Positions 33,017 to 41,059 of a DNA stretch of 64,000 nt are shown here, piece by piece (the stretch's first letter is position 1; every line of letters begins with the position of its first letter). A model generated the notes under the pieces. It made no database searches and had not been told where the DNA came from. It was given only the letters and a program-made list of their open reading frames with translations. The stretch comes from Pseudomonas sp. NFACC02 (GTDB lineage Bacteria; Pseudomonadota; Gammaproteobacteria; Pseudomonadales; Pseudomonadaceae). The stretch lies in assembly GCF_900110765.1 (NCBI RefSeq), contig NZ_FOEO01000001.1, positions 62,001 to 126,000 on the forward strand. The letters run 5' to 3'. The translations under genes and the position numbers were made by a program.

Positions 33017-34119
33017 TACTTATCACCTCGCAGGAACTTGGAATAGGCGTCGGAGCCATCGGTGGTCAGCTTCGGTGCCTTGGTGGCGTCCTTCGCGAAC
33101 TGGCGCAGGCTGTCGTTGGTTTTGGTGCCGTCATCGTCTTCGTCATCCTTCTCGTCCGCTTCATCAGCGGCAGCATCGAATGCGGCGGTAACGTAGGCCT
33201 CGGACTTGTTCGCCCAGTCGCGGGTCGGCTTCAGCTGCGCCATGGCGGCGCGCTTGATTTCCAGAGGGGAGACCAGGCCTTTGGCGTCGAAGGACTTCAC
33301 GACTTTCGAGGCCAGGGCAATGGTGTCGAGGGTGGCTCTGACACGCAGGCCAATGGCAGCGTCAGAGGTGGCCTTTTTCGCTTCCTCCAGTTCTTCTTCG
33401 GCTGCGTCCTTGGTGGCTTCGGCCTTATCGGCACGGGCGGTTTCTTCGTCGGCGAAACGAATCAGGCTGGTGATAGCGTCTTCCACGATCACGGCATGTT
33501 CTTCGTCAAGCACGACGGAGCGGGTTTTCTTGGAGTCCAGAAAGAGCTTCCGGGTCGCCATAGTGGGGTTACCTTTCGGTTTGTGGTCAAAAATACGGGC
33601 GACCTTTCCGGCCCGTGCTGCTTGTACAACCGCGATGTGGTTGATCTTGATGTCCCGCTGCTCGTACTCATACGGCGTGCCGTCTGGAGCGATCCCGGGA
33701 GCGAGAATGTATTCAGCCGTGTAGCCGGGGGAGAGTTCAGCCTTACCCGACTCGATGTCATCGATAGCTGACTGATCCTTGATGACCTTGTCGGTGACGA
33801 GGTTGTCGCCGTCGCGCTCGACGCCGCGCACATGACCCACCGAGACTTCTTTGAATGTCTTGGAGTCAACCAAGTCTGACGGGTGATCGTTGGTCACGTC
33901 CTTGTCGAGGTAGGTGGCCATCGATACAGGATCGAAGACCTCTTCAGGGGAGCGGTACACGTTGACGATGCGCTCAGGCCCATCAAGCTCCAGCTCGCTC
34001 GACAGGTACTGATAAACCCCAGTGCGCGCGGCGATACCCTTCACACAGAGGAAACCTTCAGGCGTAAGAGTGCGAGACGTAGGCGCGAACGTCTCGTCGA
34101 TGGTCATTCGTTTCATCAT
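33016..34119 (-). CDS. DUF2213 head protein, likely protease-scaffold
   Basis: A 367-residue protein starting at 34119 in the ATGATGA overlap with the previous stop. The N-terminal half has DUF2213 landmarks (LTPEGFLCVKGIAARTGVYQ, VGHVRGVERDGDNLVTDKVI, KAELSPGYTAEYILAPGIAP). The C-terminal half is strongly charged coiled coil (ARADKAEATKDAAEEELEEA) and ends in an acidic tract (EKDDEDDDGTKTND). This is a plausible capsid protease fused to a scaffold. The catalytic residues were not identified. Confidence 0.75.
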   Translation of the reverse strand: MMKRMTIDETFAPTSRTLTPEGFLCVKGIAARTGVYQYLSSELELDGPERIVNVYRSPEEVFDPVSMATYLDKDVTNDHPSDLVDSKTFKEVSVGHVRGVERDGDNLVTDKVIKDQSAIDDIESGKAELSPGYTAEYILAPGIAPDGTPYEYEQRDIKINHIAVVQAARAGKVARIFDHKPKGNPTMATRKLFLDSKKTRSVVLDEEHAVIVEDAITSLIRFADEETARADKAEATKDAAEEELEEAKKATSDAAIGLRVRATLDTIALASKVVKSFDAKGLVSPLEIKRAAMAQLKPTRDWANKSEAYVTAAFDAAADEADEKDDEDDDGTKTNDSLRQFAKDATKAPKLTTDGSDAYSKFLRGDK

Positions 34120-35012
34120 TTGCCCTTGTCGGGAAAGTAATTCACGCCGGGGATCATGGCGATGGCGACACAACGGCAGAGTGGGTGGTGCTTGCCTGGG
34201 TGAAGGCCTGTCTTGCCGCCCCATTCAGCGCCGTCGGCGAGGGTGTAGACGCCCGGGCCGTGGCCGATATCCTTGCGCGCGATGCCGTAGCAGCTGATCT
34301 TTGCGTTCGGATACTTGCCCGCTGGGTTGCCGGACACACGCTGATCGCCGGCGTCCACTGACTTGTAGAACTCAAGCCCTGCGGCCACCTGCCTCTGGCG
34401 GGTAAGATCCGAGTTGAGTTGAGACACCTGATCGCGCGCTATGAGTTTGGCGCGTCTCGCTGTGACACCTGTTTCTGCCTGGATCTGCTTGGCGATGGCG
34501 GTAGGTGCAAGCCCGCCCTTCATCCCGCCCAGCACAATCGTCTCGACCTTGCGGAAGTAGTCAGCAGGTATGGACTTAATCAGGTTCACGTTTTCAGCGG
34601 TGGACGCCTCAAGGTAGTCCTGCATGCCCTTGGGCCGTGTGATCAGCTCGAAATCGATACCGACAGCACGATTTATTGAGTCGCGGAAGTCCTCAGCGTT
34701 GTCGGCTTCGGCGCGGCTGATCGTGCTCGCAGCCACTCGCTGTATCTGCGCTTCAAACAGGGGCGTGACGAACCGCTGTGACACGCTGCGGATCGCCTTC
34801 AGGATCTCTTCAGTCCAACTGCCATCGAGTGTCATGCGACTATCAGCGATGTAGTCGGGCTTTAGTCGCTTCAGTTCAGGCTCAAGTACCTCAACCAGCA
34901 ATCCAGCCATCAGCCTGACCAAGGCACGAAGCTGTCCACGATAGAACTGCTCCGCACCCTTGCTCGGAAGGACCGGTTTAGGGGCTCGGGGTTTCTTTGG
35001 CCGTTTTTCCAT
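34116..35012 (-). CDS. Head morphogenesis protein, phage Mu gpF-like
   Basis: A 298-residue minor head protein. The ATG at 35012 overlaps the portal gene by 35 bases. The Mu F-like domain has GMKGGLAPTAIAKQIQAETG, ARRAKLIARDQVSQLNSDLT and, near the C-terminus, GGKTGLHPGKHHPLCRC with the conserved HPxCRC end. A few copies are usually injected or bound at the portal. Confidence 0.85.
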   Translation of the reverse strand: MEKRPKKPRAPKPVLPSKGAEQFYRGQLRALVRLMAGLLVEVLEPELKRLKPDYIADSRMTLDGSWTEEILKAIRSVSQRFVTPLFEAQIQRVAASTISRAEADNAEDFRDSINRAVGIDFELITRPKGMQDYLEASTAENVNLIKSIPADYFRKVETIVLGGMKGGLAPTAIAKQIQAETGVTARRAKLIARDQVSQLNSDLTRQRQVAAGLEFYKSVDAGDQRVSGNPAGKYPNAKISCYGIARKDIGHGPGVYTLADGAEWGGKTGLHPGKHHPLCRCVAIAMIPGVNYFPDKGK

Positions 35013-36384
35013 CAGCGCCCGATTCTGCGCTGTCAGCTTTGCCAAGGGAGAAGCCCGGGAGGCCTTCGCCGTCGTCGAAATTGCCATCGGCCTGATCCTT
35101 CTCCAGCTTCTCTTGCGCTGCGATCTGTTCGTCGGTGATGGCGTAGGTGCCCTTGGCCTGAGCCTTGCGCATCGCATGGCTGGGCTTGATCACCCCGTTT
35201 TCCAGATACAGCGAGTCGGCCTGAGCCTCGGCCAGGTCTTCCTGTGCCTGCTCTACACCAGAGGTCTGAGCCAGCGGATTCCATTCGAACTCGATGTCGT
35301 CCGGGTAGGTGCCAAGCGCCGAGCGGATCAGCACCTGGTCAAGTAACTCGAGGTCCAGGCGCATCTGGCCGTCCTGCTTGCCCTTGATCGTGCCGTGGTA
35401 GGTCTTCAGGTCGCCTTCGCCGTTGGCGCTCAAGCCCGAGGCTGATTGACCCCAAAGCTCGGTCACCGGCATCTCGGCAGCGCCTGCCGTCCACACCATG
35501 AATTGTTCCATGATCTGGCTCAGGCCAGAGAAGGCGATGCTCTTGCGCTCGTACGTTTCGCTTTGCTTATCCAGCAACGCTAGATTGACGATGGACTTCA
35601 TCATCCCAAAGAGGCGGTAACGCTCAGTGACCTGATCTTTTTGTGGGCTCGCCAGAGCAGCCTTCAACCCATCAACACTAACGGTGTCGACGTTTGCCTC
35701 AAGCACCAGCGAGGCAATTCCGCCCTTAGTCGCCACCACATCGCGCAGGTCAGACATACAACGACGCAGACGACTATCACCCCAGCCCTGTTCGAACTGG
35801 CGCATGCGGCGCGGCAGGCGAGTACCCGTGCGCCGGATGACATGGGAGTAGTGAATTCTCTGCTGCCCGTTCACCATCATGTAGAACTCGGGGAGCATCC
35901 AGTTCGGCGCAAGCGGATCCGAGAAGTTGAAGTACATCGGCTGGATATCCCAGCGGTCGAACACGACCAGGTTCTTCAGCCCACCCTTTTTGATCTTGTC
36001 CAGGTTGAGCGGTTGGCTCAGGTCCTGACCGGTGATCATAAGGATAGCTGCTCCACCGTACAGGTCAGCCCAGCAGCAAGTATCGAGGTAGGCTTGCTGA
36101 ACACCCAGACGGCGCTCTTCATTGGCGATCTGCTTGGCCTGCTTCCCACTGAAGGCGCGCCATTCTCTCAGCGCATCCTCGTTGGGCTTGTCCACGATCC
36201 GGCGGGCCAGCCAGTTCGACTGATACGCCGCTTCCAGTTCATACGGGGTGACAAACTCGAAGCCGAATTGACTGTGCGAACGCTTGTCCCTGTTGGTGCC
36301 GATGTTGGCCACCATGTTCGAGAGACTGTCGGTTGTAATGACCCCGCCAGAAGTCACAGGAATTCGCGGTTTTGTAGTGGTCAT
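34978..36384 (-). CDS. Portal protein, DUF1073 family
   Basis: A 468-residue portal subunit. FEFVTPYELEAAYQSNWLAR, RRIVDKPNEDALREWRAFSG and WTAGAAEMPVTELWGQSASG are characteristic of DUF1073. It forms the dodecameric ring through which DNA enters. The C-terminal 60 residues are charged and overlap the gpF-like gene. In most phages the terminase gene precedes the portal gene; here that place is taken by small membrane protein genes. Confidence 0.88.
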   Translation of the reverse strand: MTTTKPRIPVTSGGVITTDSLSNMVANIGTNRDKRSHSQFGFEFVTPYELEAAYQSNWLARRIVDKPNEDALREWRAFSGKQAKQIANEERRLGVQQAYLDTCCWADLYGGAAILMITGQDLSQPLNLDKIKKGGLKNLVVFDRWDIQPMYFNFSDPLAPNWMLPEFYMMVNGQQRIHYSHVIRRTGTRLPRRMRQFEQGWGDSRLRRCMSDLRDVVATKGGIASLVLEANVDTVSVDGLKAALASPQKDQVTERYRLFGMMKSIVNLALLDKQSETYERKSIAFSGLSQIMEQFMVWTAGAAEMPVTELWGQSASGLSANGEGDLKTYHGTIKGKQDGQMRLDLELLDQVLIRSALGTYPDDIEFEWNPLAQTSGVEQAQEDLAEAQADSLYLENGVIKPSHAMRKAQAKGTYAITDEQIAAQEKLEKDQADGNFDDGEGLPGFSLGKADSAESGADGKTAKETPSP

Positions 36385-36548
36385 AGCTCATCAACCGCCT
36401 TGATCTTCAAACCACGCAAAGCGGTGGCAACTACCCGGTCATAGTCAGGCTCAAGTCCTGTGAATTGACTGAACAGGTCTACGGCGCTGAGGTATGGCAT
36501 CACCCACCATGAGTAGCTGACGGTAAGGGTCATAGTGATCCTGGCCAT
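36381..36548 (-). CDS. Small phage protein preceding the portal
   Basis: A 55-residue protein from ATG 36548, behind a GAGG ribosome site. VSYSWWVMPYLSAVDLFSQF is an amphipathic or membrane-interacting segment, followed by TGLEPDYDRVVATALRGLKI. Its stop overlaps the portal start by four bases. Similar tiny proteins occur in Pseudomonas phages; the function is unknown. Confidence 0.6.
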   Translation of the reverse strand: MARITMTLTVSYSWWVMPYLSAVDLFSQFTGLEPDYDRVVATALRGLKIKAVDEL

Positions 36549-36597
36549 TTGCCTACCTCGCGCCACGATATGGACGCATCTGAATTCGTAGCGAGAG

Positions 36598-36819
36598 TTA
36601 TTCGTTAGTCGGTGGCTCATGCAGCTTCGATTGCTGGACGACCCTGGATACCGCGACTGCAATACTGAGCCCCATGTTCACGACAGCGAACACAAGAGGA
36701 TCAACCGCTCCCTGGAACACTGACCACCCCGCTGCTGCCGCATTGAGCACAGCACCAGCGACTGCCAGTTGCACACTGGTTAATCGCCAGGCTTTCCGCC
36801 ATTCAGGGATGAGTGCCAT
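36598..36819 (-). CDS. Two-span membrane protein, holin-like
   Basis: A 73-residue protein with two predicted membrane helices (TSVQLAVAGAVLNAAAAGWS and LVFAVVNMGLSIAVAVSRVV) and a charged C-terminus. Size and topology fit class II holins. It is the third gene of a small cassette placed right after the pR'-tR'-like region, the lambda lysis position. A 3TM holin exists at 12240, so this could be a second holin or antiholin. Confidence 0.6.
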   Translation of the reverse strand: MALIPEWRKAWRLTSVQLAVAGAVLNAAAAGWSVFQGAVDPLVFAVVNMGLSIAVAVSRVVQQSKLHEPPTNE

Positions 36820-37054
36820 TGGTTGCGTCCGCGGGTAGTAGTTTTTCGAGGCTTTCGGCGTAGCGCTTCCAGTCGTCACGGCTCTTCGTCACGCGGCGTA
36901 GTTCGGCTTCGCTGGCATTCTCTGGCTTTGGACATATCGCCGGCGCCGAGGTGTAGCGGTATACCGTCGTGTGCTGTGCTGGCCGTGGGTCATGAATCAC
37001 TTCTCTCGGCGCGCAACCGGCAAGCGCCAGCACTACAACCAGTGCGCACCTCAC
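36803..37054 (-). CDS. Small lipoprotein, possible outer-membrane spanin
   Basis: An 83-residue protein starting at GTG 37054, which overlaps the upstream stop (GTGA). A lipobox LALAGC with the lipid cysteine at residue 14 follows a short hydrophobic signal. The mature part contains a proline-containing stretch (REVIHDPRPAQH) and a helical tail. Encoded between two membrane proteins at the lambda lysis position, it is a candidate o-spanin (Rz1-like). Other lipoprotein roles, such as superinfection exclusion, are possible. Confidence 0.6.
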   Translation of the reverse strand: MRCALVVVLALAGCAPREVIHDPRPAQHTTVYRYTSAPAICPKPENASEAELRRVTKSRDDWKRYAESLEKLLPADATNGTHP

Positions 37055-37359
37055 TTTGGTCTTCCCCAAGACTTTGCCATCTCGGTGAGCGCATCGAGGC
37101 GGAAGTCTTGACGCTGGTCAGAGCTGCGCAGCGTGTCGATGAATTTGTCACCGGCGTCGCGGGAGCGCTCAAGGGAGTCAACTCGCTGGGTCAGTAGCGC
37201 CTGGCTGGTCTGGTATGCGTTCAGCGAGGCCTGAAGCGTGGACAACGAACCCACGACATACACGAACGCACCGATCGCGGCAGCAGACAAAACGGTCTGC
37301 AGGACAGGCACGACGATTTTAAACACCGTGCTGTCGGCGATGCGGGATACGTCAGTCAT
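37051..37359 (-). CDS. Membrane-anchored coiled-coil protein, possible i-spanin
   Basis: A 102-residue protein from ATG 37359. A single hydrophobic span (VVPVLQTVLSAAAIGAFVYV) at residues 17-36 is followed by a helical periplasm-type tail (LLTQRVDSLERSRDAGDKFI). This is the topology of an Rz-like inner-membrane spanin, and the next gene is a lipoprotein. It is the first late gene after the tR'-like terminator. Confidence 0.6.
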   Translation of the reverse strand: MTDVSRIADSTVFKIVVPVLQTVLSAAAIGAFVYVVGSLSTLQASLNAYQTSQALLTQRVDSLERSRDAGDKFIDTLRSSDQRQDFRLDALTEMAKSWGRPK

Positions 37360-37509
37360 GGGCTTTCCGGAGTAAAAGGGCCGACTGGTGGCGGCCAAGG
37401 CGCTGGAGGGACAGCGATGGAAACTGAGGGCCTGATTAGGCCACTTCAATCAAGTCGGCATCACCAGCACTCCCAGCTCGGAGCAATGGGTGTGGGTGAG
37501 CCGAATACG

Positions 37510-37537
37510 AAAAAGCCCGACGCAGTGGCCGGGCTTT
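37510..37537 (-). terminator. tR'-like terminator at the head of the late operon
   Basis: On the minus strand AAAGCCCG pairs with CGGGCTTT around a ten-base loop and is followed by a T-run. It lies downstream of the candidate Q gene and its candidate late promoter and upstream of the first late gene. Confidence 0.8.
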
Positions 37538-37581
37538 CGATGTCTATCCGCTACACACGCAGGAATGACAGGATGGAGATA

Positions 37582-37609
37582 ATTTCTCTCACTCTCTCAC
37601 AGATGTCAA
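37582..37609 (-). promoter_or_regulatory. Candidate late promoter (pR'-like)
   Basis: On the minus strand a consensus TTGACA (37609-37604) is followed by a GA-rich spacer and an AT-rich AATTATCT region at 37589-37582. Spacing to the best -10 is about 20 bases, longer than ideal. Position just after the candidate Q gene and about 45 bases before the terminator mirrors lambda pR'. Confidence 0.45.
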
Positions 37610-37616
37610 TAGGCAA

Positions 37617-38303
37617 TCACGCAGCATTTTGAATTAGCAGTCCTTCCTCCTCGAGGATCTTCCTGACCTCTGCCAAAGCATCGTTGATCATCCCATTCAA
37701 TTTCTCTTTGATCCCGTCACGCCACCGGTAACGCGTCGACTCTGGTGTGCCGTCCAGATCCCAGGTGTTCATGTCGTAGAAGCTGTCAGGGAGGATGATC
37801 AGGTCTGTTTGCTGGGCTTCTGCTTTGGCGCGTGCAGATCGGCCTGCCGCCAATGCTGCATTGACGATTGCCTCGCGACGACTAGGCGGAGTGTCGAGGG
37901 GGATCTCGACAGAAACGGACGCTGGACCTTTGCGGCGCTCGCCCTTGAGCTTTGGAATCGCCCAGGCCGTGACGGCTTTGTGCACAAACAGCTCAGGCGC
38001 AGGACTGGCAATCAGCGGAATGATGCCTGTGATGGCCTGCAGCTTGCGTGCACGATTGGTGCTGTACTTAGCGCCCAGCGCATTCCAATGGCGAGGGATG
38101 AGCATGTGATGAAGGCGCGCCGATAGCCAATAGTCGACCTGGGTGCGGTCCAGCCCGCCCGAATGTCCGCCGAGGGAGGCGAGACATCCAGTGTCCTCTT
38201 CGTTCGAATTGTAGAGCTTCTGCCATGCCTGTCCTTTCGAAGCCCCCTTCTCGCCCGCCGCCAACGCAGCGACTACTGCTCCTGATACGCTGGAATAGAT
38301 CAT
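37617..38303 (-). CDS. Unknown protein in the antiterminator Q position
   Basis: A 228-residue basic, helical protein, encoded directly after NinG (four-base overlap) and last in the leftward early operon. HSGGLDRTQVDYWLSARLHH, SRREAIVNAALAAGRSARAK and a C-terminal LNGMINDALAEVRKILEEEG are visible. No domain was recognised. In lambdoid phages the gene after ninG is Q or close to it, and here a promoter-terminator pair follows at once. Regulation of late transcription is therefore the favoured inference, not a sequence match. Confidence 0.6.
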   Translation of the reverse strand: MIYSSVSGAVVAALAAGEKGASKGQAWQKLYNSNEEDTGCLASLGGHSGGLDRTQVDYWLSARLHHMLIPRHWNALGAKYSTNRARKLQAITGIIPLIASPAPELFVHKAVTAWAIPKLKGERRKGPASVSVEIPLDTPPSRREAIVNAALAAGRSARAKAEAQQTDLIILPDSFYDMNTWDLDGTPESTRYRWRDGIKEKLNGMINDALAEVRKILEEEGLLIQNAA

Positions 38304-38899
38304 GCTGCGTCTCCTCGTTTCAATTCTCTGGTCAGTGCCCGGTACTTGGCCTTGATGGCTTTCAGGTCTTCGATGGTGTAGCGCTTGGGTTCGCTTGGGC
38401 CTAATAGGGCCTCGACCGCTTCAGCGCCTATGCGACGGATCAGCTCAGGAGTGAACCCGAGGATGTTTCCACTGAGATGGTTGTTGCAGACCGAACAAGC
38501 CTTATGCACGTTGAGGGGGTTAAATCGGTGCTCCGGCGATGAGCCAACGCTGCGAAAATGCGACGCGTGCCATTGGCCCTGCCAAGTTGCCGGCTTGTCA
38601 CAGCTCACGCAGCCCAGCGCGGCGTCCCTGAGGCGAATCCAAGCGTTGAATTCCGTCTGAGCCTCACGCATCCACTGCCCTTTCGTCTTGACGCGCTCCT
38701 TGGCCGCTCTCAGCTCCTTGCGGCCTATGTCAGCGAGTGCCTTGCGTACCTTGACCTCGTTCACGGGAGCGATGGCGATTCCACAACGAGGGCTGCATAC
38801 CTTCTGCCCGAGGCGAGCGGGTACGAACTCACTCCCACAGGCAGGGTTGGCGCAGACCTTGGATTTGCGCTTGGGTGGGCATTTGGCGATGGCTGTCAC
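38300..38899 (-). CDS. ninG: NinG (Rap) recombination endonuclease
   Basis: A 199-residue protein of the NinG family. It starts at GTG 38899 inside the stop of a 32-residue coupled frame. Zinc ligands are seen in CANPACGSEF and CSPRCG at the N-terminus and CVSCDKPATWQGQWHASHFR with CSVCNNHL later. NinG/Rap is a Holliday-junction type endonuclease that assists Red-type recombination. It overlaps the next gene by four bases. Confidence 0.88.
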   Translation of the reverse strand: MTAIAKCPPKRKSKVCANPACGSEFVPARLGQKVCSPRCGIAIAPVNEVKVRKALADIGRKELRAAKERVKTKGQWMREAQTEFNAWIRLRDAALGCVSCDKPATWQGQWHASHFRSVGSSPEHRFNPLNVHKACSVCNNHLSGNILGFTPELIRRIGAEAVEALLGPSEPKRYTIEDLKAIKAKYRALTRELKRGDAA

Positions 38900-38994
38900 A
38901 TCCCACCCCCTACCTGAACAGACATGGGGTTGGAGTGGTAGCCAGCTTCGAGGATGGTCAGCAGGGACCGGATTAGGGTCTTGAGAGTGATCAT
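38896..38994 (-). CDS. 32-residue coupled peptide between ninB and ninG
   Basis: ATG at 38994 overlaps the ninB stop (ATGA), and its TGA stop overlaps the ninG GTG start (GTGA). The peptide begins MITLKTLIRSLLTILEAGYH. Such precise double overlap suggests it is translated and couples ninB to ninG translation. The function is unknown. Confidence 0.6.
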   Translation of the reverse strand: MITLKTLIRSLLTILEAGYHSNPMSVQVGGGM

Positions 38995-39449
38995 GCTGCC
39001 TCCCCGAAGACGATTCTCATCTTCATGTATTCACTGTCTTCCGGATGCGGCAGGTAGATGCCGTGCTCTTGCGCCCATGCGTCGATGCAGGTCATGAAGG
39101 AATGCATCTCACCCTTGTCCAGGTTGCTGGTGTGGCGCAGTTCGTAACGCTCGGTGACTTCGCCGGTCTTGAGGTTGATGTCGCGCACCACCTCTTCACC
39201 GAGGAAAGTCAGTTTCAGGTTGCGCTTCATGTTTTCCATGTTCATCGGGGCGCCAGTGGCGAACGTGGTCTTGCCCATGCTCACGAAGAACTGGGCAGCG
39301 CATTCACACCACTTATGGAAAAGTGCGTTTTGCGGAAGGCTTCGGGTGGCGCCAGTGATCGTCACATTGCAGGGGAAACCCTTCTGGCGGATCGCGGCGT
39401 TGATGCTCGACAGGTCGGCAAGCGAGTTGATGCGGATCTTCTCAGCCAT
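38991..39449 (-). CDS. ninB: NinB family recombination protein
   Basis: A 152-residue protein of the NinB (Orf/YbcN) family. RSLPQNALFHKWCECAAQFF, KRNLKLTFLGEEVVRDINLK and a C-terminal GIYLPHPEDSEYMKMRIVFG are characteristic. In lambda, the Orf protein loads recombinase on SSB-coated DNA. It belongs with NinG here and with the ERF/YqaJ/SSB genes of the opposite operon. Confidence 0.87.
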   Translation of the reverse strand: MAEKIRINSLADLSSINAAIRQKGFPCNVTITGATRSLPQNALFHKWCECAAQFFVSMGKTTFATGAPMNMENMKRNLKLTFLGEEVVRDINLKTGEVTERYELRHTSNLDKGEMHSFMTCIDAWAQEHGIYLPHPEDSEYMKMRIVFGEAA

Positions 39450-39651
39450 GAGTCACCGCCGTATCGTCTACGCGATAGCAGTCGCACCAGAGGCGGGTCA
39501 GAGTTTTCCAAGTTGACCGAGCATTGCGACCCGGCCAATAGGGCTTTATGTAAACCCGATCAGACTCAACTACCGCAATCTGATACATGGTCCCGCTGCG
39601 CTTGTTTCGGATGATCATGCCTTCGCTCGGTCTAGCAAGGTTGTCGGTCAT
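39442..39651 (-). CDS. Unknown small early protein
   Basis: A 69-residue protein from ATG 39651, overlapping both neighbours. PSEGMIIRNKRSGTMYQIAV and KPYWPGRNARSTWKTLTRLW suggest a small beta-barrel. The family was not recognised. Confidence 0.6.
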   Translation of the reverse strand: MTDNLARPSEGMIIRNKRSGTMYQIAVVESDRVYIKPYWPGRNARSTWKTLTRLWCDCYRVDDTAVTHG

Positions 39652-40190
39652 GACTGCTCTCCTTTGCTCATGGTGGCCTCGATGCGCGCCAACACCTTGC
39701 ATGGCTCATCGTCGCCATGTTGCTCAGCCTTGCAGTGATGAACGTTGCTGCATTCAACTGAGCGGTAAAGCTCGGTCGTCAACTCACGCAGCGCCTTGTT
39801 CTCCTCAACAACACCGCCAAGCTTCCTCAACTGACGCTCTCTGTCCTTGAGGTTTTTGCCTAGCGCTTTGAGCGAACCGTCTTTGCTCTGGTTATCCAGG
39901 CGCAGGCGCTCAATCTCCCCCTTGGCAGCTTGCAGGGTTGCGTGCAGGTCGGTGTTGATGGCTTTGAGCTGGTCGCGCTGGGTACAAACCTCAAGGAATT
40001 TCAGTCCGGCGCGGTGGACATTTTCCTTGTGGCGCTCAATATCCGCGATCAGCTCCAGAACTGCGTCAGGATTTGTAGCGGCTTCAAACTGAAGAAACGT
40101 CTGCTCGTACAGGTCAGCATCCACTTCTTCCTGAGCGTCAAACCCTTTGATTGATTCGATCAGCGCCTTCAAAGCTTTGATGTCGGTCAT
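39648..40190 (-). CDS. Ead/Ea22-like coiled-coil protein
   Basis: A 180-residue mostly helical protein from ATG 40190. A coiled coil (LHATLQAAKGEIERLRLDNQ, LKALGKNLKDRERQLRKLGG) fills the middle. The C-terminus has a Cys/His stretch (VECSNVHHCKAEQHGDDEPC). The pattern is like Ead/Ea22 family early proteins of lambdoid phages, whose role is not settled. Confidence 0.6.
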   Translation of the reverse strand: MTDIKALKALIESIKGFDAQEEVDADLYEQTFLQFEAATNPDAVLELIADIERHKENVHRAGLKFLEVCTQRDQLKAINTDLHATLQAAKGEIERLRLDNQSKDGSLKALGKNLKDRERQLRKLGGVVEENKALRELTTELYRSVECSNVHHCKAEQHGDDEPCKVLARIEATMSKGEQS

Positions 40191-40381
40191 AGCGCGTCCT
40201 CGGGGTTTTCCAGCAAAGCCTGATTGTCTGCTGCCAACCGGGAGCATTCCTTGCGCAGGCTTTCAACCTCCGCGAGCAACTTGCCCAGCGCTGCGTGACA
40301 CTCAGCCAGAAGATTGTTGGCACCAGCCAGGGTGGATTCGCCGCGCTGGCAGCGAGATTGAAGGTTGATGTAGTCGGTCAT
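40187..40381 (-). CDS. Small coiled-coil protein
   Basis: A 64-residue helical protein from ATG 40381 with overlaps of four bases at both ends. NNLLAECHAALGKLLAEVES followed by LRKECSRLAADNQALLE suggests a single coiled coil. The function is unknown. Confidence 0.6.
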   Translation of the reverse strand: MTDYINLQSRCQRGESTLAGANNLLAECHAALGKLLAEVESLRKECSRLAADNQALLENPEDAL

Positions 40382-40626
40382 GGCTTCACCCCGCGATAGG
40401 CACGGACGCCGGCAGCGATGGTCTCGCCAAAAACCATCCATATGACCCCAGCGGCGACTAGAGAGCACACAGCCCAGTCGGGCAAGAAGGCACTCCCCAG
40501 AATGATCGTCACAGCTATAACTGCTGCGACCAATCCGAAGATGACCATAACGAGCAGAATGCCCAGTTCGCGTTTTGCGTTTTTTTTCACGGCAGACCAT
40601 GCGGCCCGCATCTTCTCGATATTCAT
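40378..40626 (-). CDS. Two-span membrane protein
   Basis: An 82-residue protein with a basic cytoplasmic start (RAAWSAVKKNAKRE) and two membrane helices (LGILLVMVIFGLVAAVIAVT and AVCSLVAAGVIWMVFGETIA). It overlaps both neighbours by four bases. It might be an exclusion or envelope protein; there is no family match. Confidence 0.65.
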   Translation of the reverse strand: MNIEKMRAAWSAVKKNAKRELGILLVMVIFGLVAAVIAVTIILGSAFLPDWAVCSLVAAGVIWMVFGETIAAGVRAYRGVKP

Positions 40627-40739
40627 TTGAAAAGTTCCCCACGACTTACAGGCGCAACAGCACGCTCAACCTTTGGCAAGGCACCCAGTCCGAGTAACAG
40701 GGTGATCAGGGCTAGGGTTATCCAGATTCGGTTGGTCAT
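40623..40739 (-). CDS. 38-residue single-span membrane peptide
   Basis: Starts at ATG 40739 with a single hydrophobic helix (RIWITLALITLLLGLGALP) and a short polar tail. Four-base overlaps with both neighbours support translation. The function is unknown. Confidence 0.6.
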   Translation of the reverse strand: MTNRIWITLALITLLLGLGALPKVERAVAPVSRGELFK

Positions 40740-41059
40740 TGGTGGACCTCCCGAGTTTCGCAAAAGGAGTAAGCGCGAAGTTTTGGGCACTGGAGACCCC
40801 CATGATCGGTAAACTGACCGCAGATCACACAGCCGGTGTGCCCGATAGTTGGCAGATCCTGTGCTGGCCGAAACGGATGCAGTTCCTTTTGCATGGCATC
40901 GCAGGCCGCCTGCCACACCGCCCAGCGCTCAACGTGCGCCTCATAGATGGATACAGTCGCGCGCTTCAGGTGGACCAGAACGTAGCGCGAGGTTTCAGGG
41001 TTCCAGGCAACGCCTTCGGGTACTGGGAAGCGGGCTTCGAATTGGTTGCGACTGTTCAT
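40736..41059 (-). CDS. Unknown early protein with paired cysteines
   Basis: A 107-residue protein from ATG 41059. PVPEGVAWNPETSRYVLVHL near the start and a C-terminal metal-site pattern GCVICGQFTDHGGLQCPKLR. It may bind zinc and nucleic acid. It is part of the overlapping leftward early gene chain. Confidence 0.62.
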   Translation of the reverse strand: MNSRNQFEARFPVPEGVAWNPETSRYVLVHLKRATVSIYEAHVERWAVWQAACDAMQKELHPFRPAQDLPTIGHTGCVICGQFTDHGGLQCPKLRAYSFCETREVHQ

